This document shows, piece after piece, positions 19,026 to 27,204 of a stretch of DNA of 49,965 nucleotides. The translations under genes were made by a program, and so were the position numbers. The notes beneath the pieces are model-generated. The model was not told the origin of the DNA, did not search any database, and was given only the letters and a program-made list of their open reading frames with translations. Origin of the DNA: an uncultured beta proteobacterium (GTDB lineage Bacteria; Pseudomonadota; Gammaproteobacteria; Burkholderiales; Burkholderiaceae); assembly GCA_903846025.1 (NCBI GenBank), contig CAIMZP010000029.1, positions 1 to 49,965 of the forward strand. Direction: 5' to 3'. Within the stretch, counting starts at the first letter, position 1. Each line of letters begins with the position of its first letter.

Positions 19026-19968
19026 AGATTTTTTTCTGGAAATAATTTCTGGCATACGCAGCATCTGCTGCAATCGCTTGGGTTAGTGTGTCAAGATCAG
19101 AGTACTTAGCCTCGTCACGAATTTTTTCTAAGAGCTCCACGGTAATCATTTTTCCATAGACCTCTTGGTTGAAATCAAAAATGTGGGTTTCAAGTAAAAC
19201 ACGTCCTTCATCTTCAATGGTTGGTCTTACTCCGAGGCTGGCTACTGCTGGCAGGGGATGTTCACTTAATCCAATGACTTGTGCGGCAAAGATGCCGGTA
19301 GTGGCTGGCTTGCGATGATGCAAATGATTGGCAACTGCTAGGTTGAGCGTAGGAAAGCCCAAGGTGCGCCCCAATTTTTTTCCATGAATGACGTGTCCTG
19401 AAATACCATAAGGATGACCGAGTAACTTACTAGTTTGCTCCATATCGCCAGCAGCTAGGGCATCACGCAATGCCGAACTTGAAATACGCTCGCCGTTTTC
19501 TAGTACCGTATGGATGCTGGAAACTTCAAAACCATATTTTTTACCAGCAGCTTTAAGGCTGGCATAGTTACCTGTGCGTTTTGCGCCGTAGCAAAAGTCA
19601 TCACCAATTAAAATCCATTTTGCGTTTAGCTGTTTTACGATAATCTCAGATACAAATTCTTCGGGGCTTAAGCGCGCGAATGCGGAGTTGAAATGCTCCA
19701 CCACTACCCGATCAATGTTCATTTGCGCAAAAGCAGCTAGTTTGTCGCGCAGATTTAAGATTCGTGGCGGTGCTTTTTCAGGTGAAAAAAATTCTTTAGG
19801 ATGTGGCTCAAAAGTCATCACGCAACTCACTAGACCTTTTTTCTGCGCGCCATCCTTGAGTTGTTTGAGAAGGGCGCGATGACCCCTGTGCACGCCATCG
19901 AAATTACCGATGCTTAAAGCACAAGCTGGTCCTGCAGAAAACTGGGTGGAGCCACGGAATACGTTCAC
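19018..19968 (-). CDS. ribF: Bifunctional riboflavin kinase / FAD synthetase
   Basis: Converts riboflavin to FMN and FAD. 316 aa: an N-terminal nucleotidyltransferase-type FAD synthetase ([16 protein letters not shown] near residues 20-35; the [14 protein letters not shown] segment) and a C-terminal riboflavin kinase ([15 protein letters not shown]). The start is GTG at 19968, with GAAAG a few bases upstream. A minus-strand TATAAT at 19998-19993 would give a leader of about 18 nt. It diverges from purN. Confidence 0.96.
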   Translation of the reverse strand: MNVFRGSTQFSAGPACALSIGNFDGVHRGHRALLKQLKDGAQKKGLVSCVMTFEPHPKEFFSPEKAPPRILNLRDKLAAFAQMNIDRVVVEHFNSAFARLSPEEFVSEIIVKQLNAKWILIGDDFCYGAKRTGNYASLKAAGKKYGFEVSSIHTVLENGERISSSALRDALAAGDMEQTSKLLGHPYGISGHVIHGKKLGRTLGFPTLNLAVANHLHHRKPATTGIFAAQVIGLSEHPLPAVASLGVRPTIEDEGRVLLETHIFDFNQEVYGKMITVELLEKIRDEAKYSDLDTLTQAIAADAAYARNYFQKKIYV

Positions 19969-19992
19969 AAATCGCTTTCAGGGTAGCCATCA

Positions 19993-20000
19993 ATTATATT
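19993..20000. promoter_or_regulatory. Overlapping divergent -10 boxes of ribF and purN
   Basis: The 8 bp at 19993-20000 read TATAAT on the minus strand (towards ribF) and TATATT on the plus strand (19995-20000, towards purN). The plus-strand box is 6 nt before the purN ATG at 20007. -35 elements are weak in both directions. Confidence 0.45.
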
Positions 20001-20006
20001 GTGGGC

Positions 20007-20636
20007 ATGCTATCTATCGTTACCTTAATCTCAGGCCGCGGATCTAATTTTGAATCCATCGTCAAAACAGCCCAAAAAGAGCAATGGCCAGTCAAGTTTG
20101 CAGGGGTGATTGCGAACCATGCAGCAGCTAAAGGCCTTGATTTTGCTCGCTCTCAGGGTATTCCGGCCATTATTGTGGAGCATCGAGAGCATGCTACACG
20201 GGAATCCTTCGATGCTGCTCTGATTGAACAAATAGATGCATTGGGGGCTGATTTAGTGGTTTTAGCTGGTTTTATGAGAATTCTAACCCCAGGCTTTATC
20301 CGTCATTTTCAGGGTCGCCTTATTAATATTCACCCTGCACTATTGCCAGCCTTTCCGGGTTTACACACTCATGAGCGCGCTTTAGAGGCTGGAGTTGCAG
20401 AACATGGAGCTACAGTTCACTTTGTTACTGAGGGAGTGGATGAGGGGCCAATTATCTGTCAGGCCTCTGTTCCAGTACTTGCGGGGGATGATGCAGAGAC
20501 TTTGGGAGCTCGTGTTTTGGCAGCTGAGCATCAGATTTACCCGCGGGCCGTAAAATGGTACCTTGATGGCAGATTGCAAATAGAAGGCAATCAAGTAAAG
20601 CTTTCCCCTCCAGAGGCGCAATTAATAAAATTATGA
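20007..20636 (+). CDS. purN: Phosphoribosylglycinamide formyltransferase
   Basis: Transfers formyl from 10-formyl-THF to GAR in purine synthesis. 209 aa from ATG 20007. SGRGSNFESI binds the phosphate, and the catalytic Asn-His pair is in NIHPALLPAFPG. The catalytic Asp is in VTEGVDEGPII. A GTG two codons upstream (20001) is an alternative start. No Shine-Dalgarno motif is present, and TATATT ends 6 nt before the ATG, which fits a leaderless message. The stop overlaps the next ATG (ATGA). Confidence 0.96.
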   Translation: MLSIVTLISGRGSNFESIVKTAQKEQWPVKFAGVIANHAAAKGLDFARSQGIPAIIVEHREHATRESFDAALIEQIDALGADLVVLAGFMRILTPGFIRHFQGRLINIHPALLPAFPGLHTHERALEAGVAEHGATVHFVTEGVDEGPIICQASVPVLAGDDAETLGARVLAAEHQIYPRAVKWYLDGRLQIEGNQVKLSPPEAQLIKL

Positions 20637-22210
20637 GTAAAGAACGATCACCCCGCGGAGCTAGTAGCGGCTCTAAACTAGGCGCTAGGTTAGCTCCCCA
20701 TAAAAGCTATGCTGCTAAAACTACAGATCCACTACGCCGACCAGAGCGTCGCAATGCCAGTGGAAATTTAATTGCCCCAGTTGGACAAAAAAACTTTTCC
20801 AATGCAAAGGCTCTGCCTCAGCATGCTATACATCTGGAACGCTTAATTCCTGAGCTTCTGAGTTTTGAGCAACCAGCTGACCGCGTAGTAAGTCGTTATT
20901 TCCGGGCCGAGCCACAGCTAGGTAATCGTGATCGCGCTCTTATTGCAGAGAGTGCCTTTGCGATCTTGCGTCGCAAAAATGAGTTTTCACAATTTGCCTT
21001 TAGTGGCGAAGGATCTCAGGCTAGACGTCTGGCCCTATTGGGTTTGCTGGCCGCCTTATCCGAAGGGGGATTAGGTTCCGCTAATCGAGCAGAAAGTGCA
21101 ATTGCCGATTTAGCGCATGTCCTAAAGCCTGGTGAGTATGAATGGTTGCAGCGTTTTGCTACGGTAGACCCCACCGCTTTAAATCCCCTTGTGCGAAATA
21201 ATCTACCCGAGTGGTTGTGGGATGCTTTTGGAAAATATCCTGGTGAAGAGACTCGTGAAGAGTTGGCAAAGTGTTTAATGCATCCCGCATTATTGGATTT
21301 ACGTGCTAACACCATGAAGACGACTCGCGAGCAATTGTTGCTAGACATGAACGCTCTGGGTGGTCGCTATCAGGCAATCCCTACGCCATATGCACCAGAC
21401 GGCGTGCGTATTATGGGTAAACCTGCCTTGCAAAATACCGTTGGCTTTAAAGCGGGTATGTTTGAAGTGCAAGATGAAGGCAGTCAGTTACTGGCCTACC
21501 TGCTCGCTCCTAAGCGGGGGGAGATGGTGGTGGACTTTTGCGCTGGAGCTGGTGGTAAAACCCTTGCTATCGGAGCACTCATGCGCTCTACAGGGCGTTT
21601 GTATGCCCTAGATACATCTGAACGTCGTTTGGCAAATTTGAAGCCTAGACAGGCCCGTAGCGGCCTTTCCAACGTTCATCCCGTATGGATCGATAGTGAG
21701 AACGATACCAAGATTAAGCGCTTGGCAGGAAAAATTGATCGAGTGCTAGTCGACGCCCCTTGTAGTGGCATGGGTACGCTACGCCGTAACCCTGACATTA
21801 AATGGCGGCAGACCCCCGCTGGGATCCTAGAATTAAATCAGAAGCAGATGAATATTTTGGCTTCCGCTAGTCGTTTGCTTAAGCCTGGTGGCCGCTTGGT
21901 TTATGCCACTTGCAGCCTACTGCCCCAGGAAAATCAAGCTATTGCAGAAGACTTTTTGGCAAAGCACCCTGATTTTGAGGTAGTTCCAGCTGCTCAAGCG
22001 CTTAAAGCGCTATTCCCAAAGGATCAAATACCTTTAGGGTGTAGTCCTGATAACCCTTGGTGGCAACTATGGCCACATATTCACGGTACGGATGGATTTT
22101 TTGGTGCAATTTTTGAGAAAAAGGCCTCTACAGTAAAGACTGTTAAGAAGCCCGACGACCAAGATGCGCTTAATGAGAAGCCCAAAAAGGCCGGGAAAGT
22201 TCTAAAATAA
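20633..22210 (+). CDS. RsmB/NOP family RNA (cytosine-C5) methyltransferase
   Basis: 525 aa. Order: a basic, low-complexity N-terminal extension of about 80 residues, a NusB-like helical region (ELLSFEQPADRVVSRYFR onwards), then the SAM-binding Rossmann domain with DFCAGAGGKTLAIG, DAPCSGMGTLRRNPDIKW (conserved cysteine) and ATCSLLPQENQ (catalytic cysteine). A lysine-rich tail of about 30 residues ends it. Typical RsmB (m5C967 of 16S rRNA) has about 430 aa, so both tails are additions. The substrate could be this rRNA site or another. It is coupled to purN by a 4-nt overlap. Confidence 0.85.
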   Translation: MSKERSPRGASSGSKLGARLAPHKSYAAKTTDPLRRPERRNASGNLIAPVGQKNFSNAKALPQHAIHLERLIPELLSFEQPADRVVSRYFRAEPQLGNRDRALIAESAFAILRRKNEFSQFAFSGEGSQARRLALLGLLAALSEGGLGSANRAESAIADLAHVLKPGEYEWLQRFATVDPTALNPLVRNNLPEWLWDAFGKYPGEETREELAKCLMHPALLDLRANTMKTTREQLLLDMNALGGRYQAIPTPYAPDGVRIMGKPALQNTVGFKAGMFEVQDEGSQLLAYLLAPKRGEMVVDFCAGAGGKTLAIGALMRSTGRLYALDTSERRLANLKPRQARSGLSNVHPVWIDSENDTKIKRLAGKIDRVLVDAPCSGMGTLRRNPDIKWRQTPAGILELNQKQMNILASASRLLKPGGRLVYATCSLLPQENQAIAEDFLAKHPDFEVVPAAQALKALFPKDQIPLGCSPDNPWWQLWPHIHGTDGFFGAIFEKKASTVKTVKKPDDQDALNEKPKKAGKVLK

Positions 22211-22235
22211 GAAATTTACTCCTTAGGATTTTCTT

Positions 22236-23435
22236 TTGAACACAGCCTCAAGTTTTGGTTTCGACGCGCTTTTAAACTGGCTCGCCAATGGATATTTAAA
22301 CTGGTCTTTTTGGCAAATACTGGTTTTCACCTTAGTAGTAACTCACATCACCATCGTCGCAGTAACTATTTTTTTGCATCGTTGTCAGGCCCATCGAGCT
22401 TTAGAGCTGCATCCGATTATTTCCCATTTTTTTCGCTTTTGGCTCTGGCTTACTACGGGCATGATTACTAAAGAGTGGGCTGCAATTCACCGCAAGCATC
22501 ATGCTAAATGCGAGACCGTGGATGATCCACATAGCCCGCAAATTTTAGGTATTGGGACTGTACTTTCTCGTGGTGCAGAGCTTTATAAAAAAGAATCCCA
22601 TAATCAAGAAACCATAGCGAAGTTTGGCCATGGCACTCCTGATGACTGGCTAGAGCGCAAGGTATATTCCAAACTTGCTTGGCAAGGTCTCGGTTTGATG
22701 CTCGTCATTGATCTTTTCTTGTTTGGCGGTATTGGTTTAACAGTGTGGGCGGTGCAAATGCTCTGGATTCCGATTACTGCTGCTGGCGTAATTAACGGTA
22801 TTGGCCACTATTGGGGTTACCGTAATTATGATTGTGAAGATGCCTCTACCAATATTGTTCCCTGGGGAATCTTAATTGGTGGCGAAGAGCTTCATAACAA
22901 TCATCACACTTTTGCAACCAGCGCCAAACTCTCTAATAAATGGTATGAGTTTGATATTGGCTGGTTTTATATTCAGATAATGGGTACGGTGGGTTTAGCT
23001 AAGGTCAAGAAGATTCCCCCTAAACTAGTTCTAAGGGATCTGCGACCTGCCGATCAAAGTACGCTGGAAGCAATTATTGCAAACCGTTACGAAATCATGG
23101 AGCGTTACAGCAAGACGCTGCGCAGCTTCTTTAGTAATGAGGTCCAGCATATGCAGGTTTTGGCAGCCCATCTGAAGGATGCTCGTATTTGGCTAGGTAA
23201 AGATGAGTCACATTTAAGTGTGGCAGAAAAGGCAAACTTGGAAGAGTTGATGGCAACGAATGCCCAGCTACGCAAGATGATTGAAATGCGCCGTGATCTA
23301 CAGGCGATTTGGAGTCGCTCCAATGCGACTGGTGAGCAATTGGTATCTCAGCTGCACTCTTGGTGCCAGCGCGCTGAAGATAGTGGTTTGAGCAGCTTGC
23401 GTGACTTTTCTCTGAGATTGCGTCGCTATGCCTAA
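22236..23435 (+). CDS. Acyl-CoA/fatty acid desaturase
   Basis: Membrane di-iron desaturase, 399 aa. The three histidine boxes are HRCQAH, HRKHH and HNNHH, separated by hydrophobic helices in the delta-9 (stearoyl-CoA type) order. After about residue 270 comes a soluble, probably helical C-terminal extension of roughly 120 residues rich in charged residues. The start is TTG 22236 with AGGA (22225-22228) 7 nt upstream. A convergent terminator separates it from rpmG. It probably introduces double bonds into membrane fatty acids; regiospecificity is unknown. Confidence 0.88.
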   Translation: MNTASSFGFDALLNWLANGYLNWSFWQILVFTLVVTHITIVAVTIFLHRCQAHRALELHPIISHFFRFWLWLTTGMITKEWAAIHRKHHAKCETVDDPHSPQILGIGTVLSRGAELYKKESHNQETIAKFGHGTPDDWLERKVYSKLAWQGLGLMLVIDLFLFGGIGLTVWAVQMLWIPITAAGVINGIGHYWGYRNYDCEDASTNIVPWGILIGGEELHNNHHTFATSAKLSNKWYEFDIGWFYIQIMGTVGLAKVKKIPPKLVLRDLRPADQSTLEAIIANRYEIMERYSKTLRSFFSNEVQHMQVLAAHLKDARIWLGKDESHLSVAEKANLEELMATNAQLRKMIEMRRDLQAIWSRSNATGEQLVSQLHSWCQRAEDSGLSSLRDFSLRLRRYA

Positions 23436-23465
23436 GGTATAAAACAGCCTAGGAAAACCAAGACA

Positions 23466-23496
23466 ATAAAAAACCCGCTACTTAAGCGGGTTTTTT
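23466..23496. terminator. Bidirectional terminator between the desaturase gene and rpmG
   Basis: A 9-bp core stem (AAACCCGCT with AGCGGGTTT), 5-nt loop, with A-run on the left and T-run on the right. It serves the convergent desaturase and rpmB-rpmG transcripts. Confidence 0.92.
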
Positions 23497-23516
23497 ATTT
23501 GCTAAAAGTAAGTTAA

Positions 23517-23684
23517 TTACTTCAGCTTTGTTTCTTTGTAAGCAACGTGCTTGCGAATGGTTGGATCAAACTTCATGATCTCCATTTTCTCAGGCTTAGT
23601 ACGCTTGTTTTTTGAAGTGGTATAGAAGTGACCAGTACCAGCTGATGACTCCAATTTGATTTTTTCTCTGCCGCCTTTAGCCAT
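23517..23684 (-). CDS. rpmG: 50S ribosomal protein bL33
   Basis: A 55-aa basic protein of the large subunit. It starts [20 protein letters not shown] and contains YTTSKNKR and [18 protein letters not shown]. It lacks the four zinc-binding cysteines, so it is the Cys-minus form. AAGGGG lies before its ATG. The start is 11 nt after the rpmB stop, giving the classic rpmB-rpmG operon. Confidence 0.97.
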   Translation of the reverse strand: MAKGGREKIKLESSAGTGHFYTTSKNKRTKPEKMEIMKFDPTIRKHVAYKETKLK

Positions 23685-23695
23685 TTGTGTGCCCC

Positions 23696-23929
23696 TTAAA
23701 TTTCGCCGCGTGCACGCAGATCGGTCAGGACAGCATCAATGCCGTTCTTATCGATTACGCGCAAACCAGCATTGGTTAAGCGCAAGCTAATCCAACGGTT
23801 TTCAGATTCAACCCAGAAACGGCGATTTTGCAGATTAGGCAAAAAGCGACGCTTCGTTTTATTGTTTGCATGGGAAACATTGTTGCCAACCATCGGCTTC
23901 TTCCCAGTGACTTGGCAAACTTTTGCCAT
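23696..23929 (-). CDS. rpmB: 50S ribosomal protein bL28
   Basis: 77 aa, starting [20 protein letters not shown] and containing the basic [11 protein letters not shown] segment and [19 protein letters not shown] lies 7 nt before the ATG. A minus-strand TACAAT at 23967-23962 is the probable -10, about 30 nt upstream of the start; its -35 is weak. First gene of the rpmB-rpmG unit. Confidence 0.98.
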   Translation of the reverse strand: MAKVCQVTGKKPMVGNNVSHANNKTKRRFLPNLQNRRFWVESENRWISLRLTNAGLRVIDKNGIDAVLTDLRARGEI

Positions 23930-24247
23930 GACATGACTCCATTTAATTGCGAAAAAAGAAGATTGTATCAGGCGAAGGGCACTTTCAGCTACCCCTAATT
24001 CGCTTTAGTTGAGCGGATTCATTCCGTGAATGCCTACAGGGAAAAAATATGGGGTATTAAGTTAGTAATTACTATTTTTATAAGCCTTTTTTCATATGGG
24101 CATTATCCGAAAATAGAAAAAATACTGTCATTAATGATGCGCCAATTTAAATGCCGAATATCTAGCAAATTTAGTGTAAAAAATAGCGTCTTAGGTAAGA
24201 TATTCCTTCGGGTAGCTCTTTACTAGGTTACATACAGCCTAAATTTT

Positions 24248-24276
24248 TAGTCAATTAGAAAAACTCGTTTTATAAA
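24248..24276 (+). promoter_or_regulatory. Possible sigma-70 promoter in the rpmB-slpA gap
   Basis: -35 TAGTCA (24248-24253, 4/6), spacer exactly 17 nt, -10 TATAAA (24271-24276, 5/6). The predicted start is near 24283, about 230 nt before the SlpA-type gene. The region is AT-rich, so chance matches are a concern. Confidence 0.4.
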
Positions 24277-24330
24277 TTTGCGCGAGCTTCTTTTGCATGT
24301 CCCCCAAAAGGCGGGAAAGGTTGTTAAATT

Positions 24331-24412
24331 AATGTGGCAGATCTTTTGCTAGGGTAGCGACCTTAACATCTGCCATTAGGAAGGTGGCCAATGGCTTGTC
24401 GTGACCTTAGAT
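24331..24412 (+). ncRNA. Candidate structured leader or small RNA with alternative hairpins
   Basis: TGGCAGAT (24335-24342) pairs perfectly with ATCTGCCA (24368-24375), enclosing a small GCTA/TAGC hairpin (24348-24358). A second stem, GCCATT (24372-24377) with AATGGC (24390-24395), reuses four bases of the first, so the two cannot form together. AAGGT (24381-24385) could also pair with ACCTT further on (about 24403-24407). It lies downstream of a promoter-like sequence and upstream of the SlpA-type gene. I do not recognise a known RNA family, and no clear intrinsic terminator ends it. Confidence 0.3.
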
Positions 24413-24500
24413 AGCGCCTCAAAAGTCTGGATTTCCCTCTGAGGTACTTGATTTTGGGCCAATTTGAAATCGGGTAAGGCACGCTTACTTCTAGCCTAGA

Positions 24501-24506
24501 TACAAT
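24501..24506 (+). promoter_or_regulatory. -10 box of the SlpA-type gene, predicting a leaderless transcript
   Basis: TACAAT (5/6) ends exactly 6 nt before the ATG at 24513. No Shine-Dalgarno motif is present, and the -35 region is poor. Confidence 0.4.
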
Positions 24507-24512
24507 GTTCTC

Positions 24513-24959
24513 ATGACTATGCTTAAGGTTCTCCCCAACTCTTTCTTAACCCTAAATTATCGACTGACTTTACCTAGCGGGGACGATTACATCAATACTT
24601 TTATTGATCGTCCTGCAACGGTTTTAATGGGGTCAGGACAATTTGCCCCTTGCTTTGAAAAGATGTTGATAGGCCTAGGTGTAGGTGAAAGAAAAAGTGC
24701 ACTACTCCCGCCAGAAGAAAGCTTTGGTGAGCGTAAAGACGAATTAGTGCAATGGGTTTCACTCAAAGCACTCAAAGAGGGGCGTGATGATGATGTGCAA
24801 TTTAATCCTGGAGATGTTATTGAGTTCAACGCCCCTGGCGGCGCTCAGTATGCCGGCGTAATGCAGTCGATCGATAATGAGGGCGCTTGGTTTGATTTCA
24901 ACCACCCGCTAGCTGGTCGACCCATAACCTTTGAAGCAGAGATAGTAGCCATTCTTTAA
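24513..24959 (+). CDS. FKBP-type peptidyl-prolyl isomerase, SlpA/FkpB type
   Basis: A cytosolic 148-aa proline isomerase/chaperone. It has the short FKBP fold with an inserted-in-flap (IF) domain. Typical pieces are ATVLMGSGQFAPCFEKMLIGL, ALLPPEESFGER and DFNHPLAGRPITFE. An ATG two codons later (24519) is an alternative start. ispH begins 3 nt after its stop, and fkpB-ispH pairing is widespread in proteobacteria. Confidence 0.92.
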   Translation: MTMLKVLPNSFLTLNYRLTLPSGDDYINTFIDRPATVLMGSGQFAPCFEKMLIGLGVGERKSALLPPEESFGERKDELVQWVSLKALKEGRDDDVQFNPGDVIEFNAPGGAQYAGVMQSIDNEGAWFDFNHPLAGRPITFEAEIVAIL

Positions 24960-24962
24960 ATC

Positions 24963-25904
24963 ATGACCGATAAAAATACTGCAGAAATCTTAATGGCACA
25001 ACCACGTGGCTTTTGTGCCGGTGTCGATCGCGCAATTAATATTGTTAATGAGGCGCTGATTCGTTTTGGCGCGCCGATTTATGTGCGTCATGAGATTGTG
25101 CATAACGCATATGTAGTCAATGAATTGCGTGAAAAGGGCGCGGTATTTGTGGAGGAATTAAACGAGATTCCAAAAGGTGGCATCGTGGTGTTTAGTGCAC
25201 ACGGTGTTTCTCAAGAAGTTCGCAGAGATGCAGAAGAGCGGGGCTTACAGGTCTACGATGCCACTTGCCCGCTTGTCACCAAAGTGCATCTTGAAATAGT
25301 AAAGATGTGTAAAGAAGGCTTCACTGTTCTGATGATTGGTCATGCGGGGCATCCAGAGGTTGAGGGCACCATGGGACAAGTAAAAGAGGGCGTTTTTCTG
25401 ATTGAAAAAGTAGCCGATATAGCCAGCCTGCCTTTTTCTGGACATGAAAAAATAGCCTTTGTTACACAAACCACCCTCTCCGTTGACGAGACTAAAGAAA
25501 TTGTTGACGCATTAACTCAGAAGTTTCCGAATATTGTTCAGCCACGTAAGCAGGATATTTGCTATGCCACGCAAAATCGCCAAGACGCTGTGAAATTTAT
25601 GGCCCCTCAAGTTGAGGTGGTCATTGTGGTGGGGAGCAAGGCAAGCTCTAACTCCAATCGCTTGCGGGAGCTAGCTGAAAAATTAGGCGTTCCTGCCTAT
25701 ATGGTGGATGCTCCAGAGCAACTTCAAGCAGAGTGGTTTGCCGGTAAGAAAAGAGTTGGCCTAACTGCAGGAGCTTCTGCCCCAGAAAGTCTGGCCCAAG
25801 CAATTAGCGAAAAAATTCAAGAATTTGGACCGCGCAGTATTCGTAACCTAGAGGGGGTTGTTGAAGATGTAACCTTCTCGTTGCCAAAAAATTTAGTGAA
25901 CTAA
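24963..25904 (+). CDS. ispH: 4-hydroxy-3-methylbut-2-enyl diphosphate reductase
   Basis: Last enzyme of the MEP isoprenoid pathway, converting HMBPP to IPP and DMAPP with a [4Fe-4S] cluster. 313 aa. The three cluster cysteines are in GFCAGVDRA (near residue 19), ATCPLVTKVH (near 102) and QDICYATQNRQ (near 203). The catalytic Glu region EVEGTMGQ is present. Probably co-translated with the SlpA-type gene. It converges with the aminotransferase gene; the 41-bp gap has only AT-rich imperfect pairing, no clear terminator. Confidence 0.97.
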   Translation: MTDKNTAEILMAQPRGFCAGVDRAINIVNEALIRFGAPIYVRHEIVHNAYVVNELREKGAVFVEELNEIPKGGIVVFSAHGVSQEVRRDAEERGLQVYDATCPLVTKVHLEIVKMCKEGFTVLMIGHAGHPEVEGTMGQVKEGVFLIEKVADIASLPFSGHEKIAFVTQTTLSVDETKEIVDALTQKFPNIVQPRKQDICYATQNRQDAVKFMAPQVEVVIVVGSKASSNSNRLRELAEKLGVPAYMVDAPEQLQAEWFAGKKRVGLTAGASAPESLAQAISEKIQEFGPRSIRNLEGVVEDVTFSLPKNLVN

Positions 25905-25945
25905 ATGATTTCGGGTAATTAAAATAGCTTTAAGACCCTTTTTAA

Positions 25946-27139
25946 TTAAATCACTTGCTTTAACAACTCTCGTAAAATATTGCACATCTGACGAATTTCA
26001 TCATTGCTAACATTTAGGGCGGGCATAAAACGCAAGAGATTTGGTCTGGGTGAATTAATCAATAGACCCTCGGGGCTACGATCGCGCGCGAGCTCCACCA
26101 ATTTACCGCCAATATCTTTGCCAATGATAAGGGCGCGTAATAAGCCTTGACCACGCTCACCTTCAAGATGAAATTCTTGTGAAATCGAAAGTAGTTCTGA
26201 TCTCAGTAATTCACCTTTTTCGCGCACCGCTTCCAGAAAGCCCGGCGCTAAAAGCTGTTCAATAACGCTAATACCTACTGCAGTCATGAGTGGATTGCCG
26301 TTATATGTGCCACCCTGATCGCCAGGAACAAAGCAAGCTACTGTTTGAGTTGCCATTAACGCTGCAAGGGGGACGCCACCACCAATCCCTTTACCTAAGG
26401 TCATGATGTCTGGCTCAATACCATGGTGCTGATAGGCAAAAAGAGTGCCCGTACGACCACAACCCGCTTGCACTTCATCAACAATTAACAGAATGTTGTT
26501 TTCTTTAGTGAATTGACGAAGACTTTGCATAAATTCAGTTGTTACTGGAATCACACCACCTTCACCTTGAACGGGTTCAAGCATGACCGCAACGGTTTTG
26601 TCGGTCACCAGCCTTTTGACCGACTCTAAATCATTTAAAGCTGCCTTTGGAAATCCTGGCACTTGCGGGGAAAACATAGTATCCCAGCCTGGTTTGCCTG
26701 AGGCACTCATGGTAGCCAAAGTGCGTCCATGAAAACTATGATCAAAGGTGATGATTTCGAAAGCGCCAGACTTATTGAGCTGACCCCACTTGCGTGCCAA
26801 CTTGATGGCGCCTTCATTTGCTTCGGCGCCACTATTGGCAAAAAATACTTTGTCAAAGCAACTGTTCTCTGTCAACAAGTTAGACAGATGAATCATGGGT
26901 TCATTATAAAAAGCAGGACTAGGGTTAATTAGTTTCTGTGCTTGAGTATTAAGTGCCGCAATCATTCCAGGATTACCGTGCCCAAGGCAGTTGACAGCCC
27001 AGCCTTGCAAGAAATCTAAGTAGCGCTTGCCATTGTTATCCGTTAACCAGGAACCCTTACCTTCAACCATCATTATTTCTGGCCGTGGAGTGATAAACAT
27101 GACTGAATGGGCATCTAGGGTTTGGGCTGGCTTGTTCAT
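25946..27139 (-). CDS. Class III aminotransferase, acetylornithine aminotransferase type
   Basis: A 397-aa PLP enzyme of the ArgD/OAT family. NSGAEANEGAIKLAR near residue 105, HGRTLATMSASG, the VDEVQAGCGRTG segment and the PLP lysine in TLGKGIGGGVPLAA are visible. Its likely role is acetylornithine (and perhaps succinyldiaminopimelate) transamination, which would fit arginine synthesis with argF-argG at 6-8 kb, but these genes are unlinked. Subfamily specificity cannot be settled from motifs alone. No Shine-Dalgarno site is evident before the ATG at 27139. Confidence 0.85.
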   Translation of the reverse strand: MNKPAQTLDAHSVMFITPRPEIMMVEGKGSWLTDNNGKRYLDFLQGWAVNCLGHGNPGMIAALNTQAQKLINPSPAFYNEPMIHLSNLLTENSCFDKVFFANSGAEANEGAIKLARKWGQLNKSGAFEIITFDHSFHGRTLATMSASGKPGWDTMFSPQVPGFPKAALNDLESVKRLVTDKTVAVMLEPVQGEGGVIPVTTEFMQSLRQFTKENNILLIVDEVQAGCGRTGTLFAYQHHGIEPDIMTLGKGIGGGVPLAALMATQTVACFVPGDQGGTYNGNPLMTAVGISVIEQLLAPGFLEAVREKGELLRSELLSISQEFHLEGERGQGLLRALIIGKDIGGKLVELARDRSPEGLLINSPRPNLLRFMPALNVSNDEIRQMCNILRELLKQVI

Positions 27140-27204
27140 GTAGATATGGGGTGGTATGAGGAAAGTGAGTCTCTATTATCGTGCTAAGTTAAATGGAATG
27201 TCGC

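Larger units (their letters stand above)
23930..24512. other. Longest non-coding stretch in the window (583 bp)
   Basis: No convincing gene. The part nearest rpmB (23930-24000) holds its promoter. About 24030-24290 is markedly AT-rich compared with its surroundings. A 66-codon open frame at 24026-24226 lacks a Shine-Dalgarno site and family resemblance, so I do not call it. From about 24248 there is a promoter-like sequence and then a structured segment, listed separately. The last 12 bp are the SlpA-gene -10 and start region. Confidence 0.6.

Noticed and set aside
24026-24226. 66-codon open frame in the long gap
   Set aside because: No Shine-Dalgarno site, AT-rich composition and no recognisable domain; open frames of this size are expected by chance.
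25905-25950. Imperfect AT hairpin between ispH and the aminotransferase gene
   Set aside because: The stem is almost entirely A/T with a long loop; not convincing as an intrinsic terminator.
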